A program made the translations under genes and the position numbers. A DNA stretch of 64,000 bases from G963662905 sp963662905 (GTDB taxonomy: Bacteria; Bacteroidota; Bacteroidia; Bacteroidales; WRLA01). The DNA lies in the NCBI GenBank assembly GCA_963662905.2, contig CAXXFD010000004.1, positions 124,001 to 188,000 of the forward strand. Reading direction: 5' to 3'. The notes beneath the pieces were generated by a model that saw nothing but the letters and a program-made list of their open reading frames with translations, did no database searches and had not been told where the DNA came from. Of this stretch, positions 60,063 through 64,000 are shown piece by piece (position 1 is the stretch's first letter; each line of letters begins with the position of its first letter).

Positions 60063-61231
60063 TATTTAATTTTCCTGAAGGCATTCTCAATAAGTTGCGA
60101 CACCCTTCCAAAAACCTCATTAAAACTGCCCATTCCATCTACTTTGTCAACGCCATGCAGTTTTTGGTATTTTTTAATTACCGGCACTGTTTTGGTTTCG
60201 TGCTCGCGCAGGCGCTGTACAATTTTGCTTGTACTTGTATCGTAAGGCATACAGCTTTCGGTTTTGGAACGGGCATCCAATCTTTGGATCAATTCCAGTG
60301 TAGGCACCTCTATTTCAATAACTTTTGAAATGGACGACCCATGCTTTTTCAGAAGTCCGTCGAGGATGTAGGATTGCACCAGTGTACGTGGAAAGCCTTT
60401 AAAAATATAGCCTTTCACCCTTTTAGATTGCTCCAGTTTTTTCTCGATAAGTTGCACCACAATTTCGTCGGGAACCAGCTGGCCACTGTCGTACAATTCT
60501 TTAATCCGCTTTCCGGTTGGCGTACCGGCTTTGATTTCCTGCTCCAACATCGGGCCTGTGGCCACATATTCCAGGCCATAGGCTTTGGCCAGTGCTTTAC
60601 CCTGCGAGCCCCTTCCCGATCCCGGATAACCGAACATCACAATATTGAGCAGGCTTTTGCTCAGCTCATTTTGCACGATATTATCGATATCTTCGCTTAC
60701 TGCTTCGATGCTTTTTCCGCCATCAAGCGGGAAATAATTCCCCTTTTCCTTATAAAAATTCAAAACCGGCAAAGTCTTTTCGTTGTATTCCCTCAGGCGG
60801 TTGCGGATCACGTCCTCATTATCATCAGACCGGCCGGAAGATTTTCCCCGTTCCAGCAGGCGTTGCACCGAAACCTCTTCTTCCACTTCGAGGCTGATAA
60901 GGCAATTGAGCGAAGTATTGAGTTTAATCATCAAGCCTTCAAGGATATACGCCTGGATATAGGTACGAGGGAAGCCATCGAAAAGGAAACCTTTGGCATT
61001 GGGATTTTCGGTGATTGTTTTTTCGATAATCTGCACGATGATTTCATCGGAGACCAACCCACCCGAAGCAATAATTGACTGAGCTTCAAGCCCCAGGTCG
61101 GTTTGCTGGGCTATTTCTTTCCGCAGCATATCACCCGTAGAAATATAAAACAGATTATATTTTTCGATAAGAAAACCGGATTGGGTCCCTTTACCGGCAC
61201 CCGGAGGGCCAAAAAGTGCAATATTCAACAT
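60062..61231 (-). CDS. adk: Tandem-domain adenylate kinase, second domain degenerate
   Basis: 389 residues, twice the usual size: two adenylate-kinase domains in one chain. Domain 1 (1-189) is complete: P-loop GPPGAGKGTQ (8-17), STGDMLR, FDGFPRT (84-90), RLLERGKSSGRSDD (short lid). Domain 2 (195-389) aligns throughout but has lost key residues: GYPGSGRGSQ (P-loop Lys to Arg at 207), ATGPMLE (Arg to Glu), FKGFPRT (Asp to Lys), and the lid arginines replaced around SCMPYD. Domain 1 should interconvert ATP+AMP and ADP; domain 2 is probably a regulatory pseudokinase. No other adk in the window. Confidence 0.92.
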   Translation of the reverse strand: MLNIALFGPPGAGKGTQSGFLIEKYNLFYISTGDMLRKEIAQQTDLGLEAQSIIASGGLVSDEIIVQIIEKTITENPNAKGFLFDGFPRTYIQAYILEGLMIKLNTSLNCLISLEVEEEVSVQRLLERGKSSGRSDDNEDVIRNRLREYNEKTLPVLNFYKEKGNYFPLDGGKSIEAVSEDIDNIVQNELSKSLLNIVMFGYPGSGRGSQGKALAKAYGLEYVATGPMLEQEIKAGTPTGKRIKELYDSGQLVPDEIVVQLIEKKLEQSKRVKGYIFKGFPRTLVQSYILDGLLKKHGSSISKVIEIEVPTLELIQRLDARSKTESCMPYDTSTSKIVQRLREHETKTVPVIKKYQKLHGVDKVDGMGSFNEVFGRVSQLIENAFRKIK

Positions 61232-61280
61232 AAGCGGTGTTTTTGGAATGAACTTTAAAAATACGAAAAAATGCCTTAGA

Positions 61281-63101
61281 TCAGATATTCTGAATGAAAT
61301 CTGTCAGGGATTTCCCCACACTGACTTTCAATTTTTTGCGCAATCGGTAGCGGTTCATTTCCACACTTTTGGGCGATATATTCAGGATGGAAGCGATTTC
61401 TTTGGAAGAAAGGTTCATCCGCAGCATCACCGCAAGGCGTTTTTCGTTATCCGTCATAGCGGGAAACATCTCTTCAAGTTGCTGAATAAATTTACTGTTT
61501 TGCTCATTAAGAAACATGCGGAATTTCTCACGATCGCGGTCGATGTTCAGGTTTTGCGCAATCATCAGCGCTAGTCTGTTCATTGATTCACGGGCATCGG
61601 GATCCTTAATTTCCGCTTTGCTTTTGCCGATTTCCTTCTTTAGTTCATTTAAAAAATCATTATTCCTGATAATGTTCATGGCCATATTGGTCATTTCTTT
61701 TTGCCTGAAATTCAATTCTTTATCACTTTCAAGCTGTGCATCTTGCTGTTTACTGAGACTAGCGCGAAGCCGGCTGCATTCTTCCGTGGCGTTTTGTTTT
61801 GCTTCCTCGACTTTTGCCTCCCAGGATTTCTTTTTTCGGGCATAATAAAGCATCAGGCTGATAAACAGGATCAATACGGCAACGGCAGCAATTATGATCA
61901 GAGCCGGGGCATACGAACGCTCCGGGCCTTCACGTCCTGCCATGGGTGCTTCTTGTAAGGATGTGATTTCCTTTGCGGCAAAAGCGTTTTCCAATTTTGT
62001 TATACTTTTATCTGCCGTATAATTTTCTGCCAATGAAACATCCACGGGCAGCAAGCCCACATCCTGCTTAAAGACATTATTCACAAAGAAGAGCATAAAA
62101 AAGCTCAAAATTGCTGCTACCAAAGGAGTTGCCACCCAGCCCAGGCTAATGCTTCCCAGTATATTGAACTTGATTTCGCGGCCGCCCTTGAGCAAGCCGA
62201 TACCGATTATAGCCCCAATCACGACCTGTGAGCTGGAAACCGGAACCAATGGAATGGCAGGCAATCCAATAGACTGCACAAAATCGGAAAGCGTTGTGGA
62301 AGAAAAGATAAAAAGCACCAAAGACTGGCTAAGCACCACAACCAAAGCGGCTCCCGGTGAAAGCGGCATCAAGGTATTACCCACTGTTTCCATCACATGC
62401 CGCGAGTAGGTTATAATCCCAAAAGCAATGGCCAGTCCACCGATAAAAAACAGTTGTTCGGTGCTGTTGATCACAACAAAGCCGAGATTAATATCCGGAA
62501 AATGCACTGCATCAACAAAAACGCCCATTACATTAGCTATATTATTGGCGCCCAGGCTATATGCTCCAAAAGCACCGACAATTATCAAACCAAAACGCAG
62601 GAGTGAATCGCGTAGGAACAAGTGAAGCCGGGTTTTCCGTGCAAATGAACCCAGCAGCAAAAACAAGAGCGCAGCAAAAACGCCTCCAAGTATTGGCCCA
62701 CTGATCCAGGTAGTTACAATTTTTCCAAGGACTTTCATGTCCGTGGGATTATTGGTGTAAAAGTTCCAGCCTATAATCGCCCCTACCACTGCCTGACTTG
62801 TAGAAACGGGCAGCTTCATGCGGGTCATGGCATACACCGTAAAAGCCGCACATAGCGCCACCGTAAAACCGGCAGCCAAAGTACTTACAGCGCCGAGTTT
62901 TCCAAGGGTATCGCTTGCCCCGGCCCCCTGAATTACCGCCCCCAAAATCACAAAAATACTGGCGATAATGGCTGCTTTCCGGAATTTAAGCATACGGCTG
63001 CCCACCGCAGTGCCAAAAATATTGGCTGCATCATTGGCCCCAAGCGACCAACCCAAAAACAAACCGCTGCTCAAAAAAAACATTGCCAGCATACTAAACA
63101 C
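61281..63101 (-). CDS. PiT phosphate transporter fused to coiled coil and LuxR-type HTH
   Basis: 606-residue chimera. Residues 1-345 are a PiT (inorganic phosphate) transporter with both internal-repeat signatures, GWSLGANDAANIFGTAVGSR (18-37) and GAYSLGANNIANVMGVF (179-195), plus KLPVSTSQAVVGAIIGW. After a 50-residue linker comes an extra TM helix (398-420), a coiled coil (424-490) and a C-terminal LuxR/GerE-type HTH (548-606: MTDNEKRLAVMLRMNLSSKE and IASILNISPKSVEMNRYRLR). The HTH resembles those of Bacteroidota sensor-regulators. A membrane-bound transporter-receptor with a DNA-binding domain is inferred. Overlaps the DUF47 gene by 8 bp. Confidence 0.9.
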   Translation of the reverse strand: MFSMLAMFFLSSGLFLGWSLGANDAANIFGTAVGSRMLKFRKAAIIASIFVILGAVIQGAGASDTLGKLGAVSTLAAGFTVALCAAFTVYAMTRMKLPVSTSQAVVGAIIGWNFYTNNPTDMKVLGKIVTTWISGPILGGVFAALLFLLLGSFARKTRLHLFLRDSLLRFGLIIVGAFGAYSLGANNIANVMGVFVDAVHFPDINLGFVVINSTEQLFFIGGLAIAFGIITYSRHVMETVGNTLMPLSPGAALVVVLSQSLVLFIFSSTTLSDFVQSIGLPAIPLVPVSSSQVVIGAIIGIGLLKGGREIKFNILGSISLGWVATPLVAAILSFFMLFFVNNVFKQDVGLLPVDVSLAENYTADKSITKLENAFAAKEITSLQEAPMAGREGPERSYAPALIIIAAVAVLILFISLMLYYARKKKSWEAKVEEAKQNATEECSRLRASLSKQQDAQLESDKELNFRQKEMTNMAMNIIRNNDFLNELKKEIGKSKAEIKDPDARESMNRLALMIAQNLNIDRDREKFRMFLNEQNSKFIQQLEEMFPAMTDNEKRLAVMLRMNLSSKEIASILNISPKSVEMNRYRLRKKLKVSVGKSLTDFIQNI

Positions 63102-63744
63102 TCAATTTTAATGACATGATTGATAAGGCATCTGCCAGTGCTTCGGATTTATCCGAAATTATCTCGATATGCAAAGCAAAATAGCGCAGGTGTATTTTTT
63201 GCGCCAGCTCCATCTCCGGGCGGTCGTGAAACAATTTGCGTTTGATACTGCGTGCCAGCCGATCCGTTTCCTTTTCATAGAAATAAACTTTGGAAAGCAT
63301 GTCACGGGCCTTTACGGGTTCACGGAAAAACACCCGAACCGCTGGAATTACCGATAGCGCTGCCTCAACGGAAGTATCAGCAAGCTGGATATACAAATCG
63401 CGCAAATCGGCAGGCACAGAAGGAATTTCTACTTCAAACTGATAGAGGTTATCTTTGCAGATGTCGATGATTTCATCCAGACGGTCGAGCATATTTTCAA
63501 TATCACCGATATTCTGTGGCAATAACGAATGCCGGTAAAATTCATCGTCAATGCGCCTTTGCAGTTTATCCGCATCCGACTCAAGTGCATCAATTGTTTT
63601 CAGTTTATCTTCAAAACCAGATTTATTATGGTTTAAATAGTCCGTAACACCACCCCGGAAAACAAGCACACCTTGTTCTACAGTATTAATATACTCATCA
63701 ATATCGCGGATGATTTTCTTTGTCTTTTTAAACAACAATGCCAT
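63094..63744 (-). CDS. DUF47/PhoU-like phosphate transport regulator
   Basis: 216-residue all-helical protein of the DUF47 (PhoU-like) family, usual partner and regulator of PiT transporters. ATG 63744 (MALLFKKTKKII) is preferred to the ATG at 63771, which overlaps the -7 element. Typical features: RRIDDEFYRHSLLPQNIGDIENMLDRLDEIID (ends quoted), VKARDMLSKVYFYEKETDRLARSI and FALHIEIISDKSEALADAL. It is translated into the PiT fusion (8-bp overlap), so the pair is co-expressed. Confidence 0.92.
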   Translation of the reverse strand: MALLFKKTKKIIRDIDEYINTVEQGVLVFRGGVTDYLNHNKSGFEDKLKTIDALESDADKLQRRIDDEFYRHSLLPQNIGDIENMLDRLDEIIDICKDNLYQFEVEIPSVPADLRDLYIQLADTSVEAALSVIPAVRVFFREPVKARDMLSKVYFYEKETDRLARSIKRKLFHDRPEMELAQKIHLRYFALHIEIISDKSEALADALSIMSLKLSV

Positions 63745-63768
63745 ATGAGCCGGAATTAAAATTTGATT

Positions 63769-63776
63769 CAAAGATA
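63769..63776 (-). promoter_or_regulatory. DUF47-PiT operon -7 element
   Basis: TATCTTTG on the reverse strand matches TAnnTTTG; transcription would start about 18 nt before ATG 63744. No pho-box-like repeat is seen. Confidence 0.6.
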
Positions 63777-64000
63777 CTCAATAATGCAGCAAAAAAATTA
63801 AGCCCAGTTAGTTCCATCATCAAAAAAACCCCGTTTGTAGAGGCGCACAATAATTATAATACACTGATTAAAAACATTTTAACATAACAACTGTCGATGT
63901 ACGTTCAGCTACACTAAAGTTATTTGATCAAAGCATGTAGTAAAATTATAAAGGGCTGGCATTAGGAAATTTCCGTTAAAGACATTAATATTGTTATCGA
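63777..64000. other. Intergenic, no gene seen
   Basis: AT-rich sequence upstream of the DUF47-PiT pair; I see no ORF of note, RNA gene or repeat up to the end of the window. Confidence 0.6.

Overview
The window looks like a chromosomal segment of a member of the Bacteroidota, probably Bacteroidales/Marinilabiliales-like. The pointers are recurrent TAnnTTTG promoter -7 elements, a Bacteroidota-type division and cell-wall (dcw) cluster that starts with mraZ, a glycine-lipid acyltransferase pair (glsB/glsA-like), OprO/P-type porins with a carboxypeptidase-regulatory-like N-terminus, and many short Bacteroidota-type accessory ORFs. I see no rRNA, tRNA or CRISPR array.

Layout. 1-5.8 kb is a decaying accessory region. 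It holds a 5'-truncated metallophosphoesterase, a hipBA toxin-antitoxin locus whose hipA is split by a 2269-bp IS66-family element (8-bp target duplication ATTTGCTT; removing it restores a 419-codon hipA), and remnants of an HxlR regulator and an AAA ATPase. 5.8-18.2 kb is housekeeping: acyl-CoA synthetase, SRPBCC protein, aroA/aroB, mutS2, a YjbR protein, an acyl-CoA carboxylase carboxyltransferase with its biotin carrier, engB and the glsA/glsB-like pair. 18.3-34.2 kb is the dcw operon (mraZ-rsmH-ftsL-ftsI-murE-mraY-murD-ftsW-murG-murC-ftsQ-ftsA-ftsZ-yqeY). It has a 10-bp-phased MraZ box array in front and a terminator behind, and is followed by an HD-domain gene and a DivIC/FtsB-like gene.

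35.2-39.7 kb holds a RAYT transposase remnant with a REP-like hairpin and a second copy of the same IS66 element. That copy is itself interrupted by a different single-transposase IS66-type element; both insertions have exact 8-bp target duplications. 40.0-48.8 kb is a type I restriction-modification operon read leftwards: hsdM - ORF6N protein - hsdS - DUF3800 remnant - DUF4062 protein - AlbA_2/Schlafen-like protein - hsdR. The three core hsd genes carry about ten copies of a REP-like sequence (core CTTCGACAAGCTCAGG or CTTCGGCAGGCTCAGG), all in frame. Two of these, in inverted orientation, bracket a complete GIY-YIG nuclease domain inserted in frame in the HsdR helicase. 48.8-50.1 kb is non-coding and holds three separate short-repeat arrays.

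50.1-63.8 kb is envelope and phosphate-linked: two outer-membrane barrels, an SLC13 transporter, a CYTH protein and two paralogous CYTH-like proteins, two lipoproteins, an OprO/P-type porin, an AAA ATPase cassette between 36-bp direct repeats, and a double-domain adenylate kinase whose second half is degenerate. Last come a DUF47/PhoU-like protein and a PiT phosphate transporter fused to a coiled coil and a LuxR-type DNA-binding domain. The PiT-LuxR fusion and the GIY-YIG/repeat unit inside hsdR are the strongest candidates for something undescribed.
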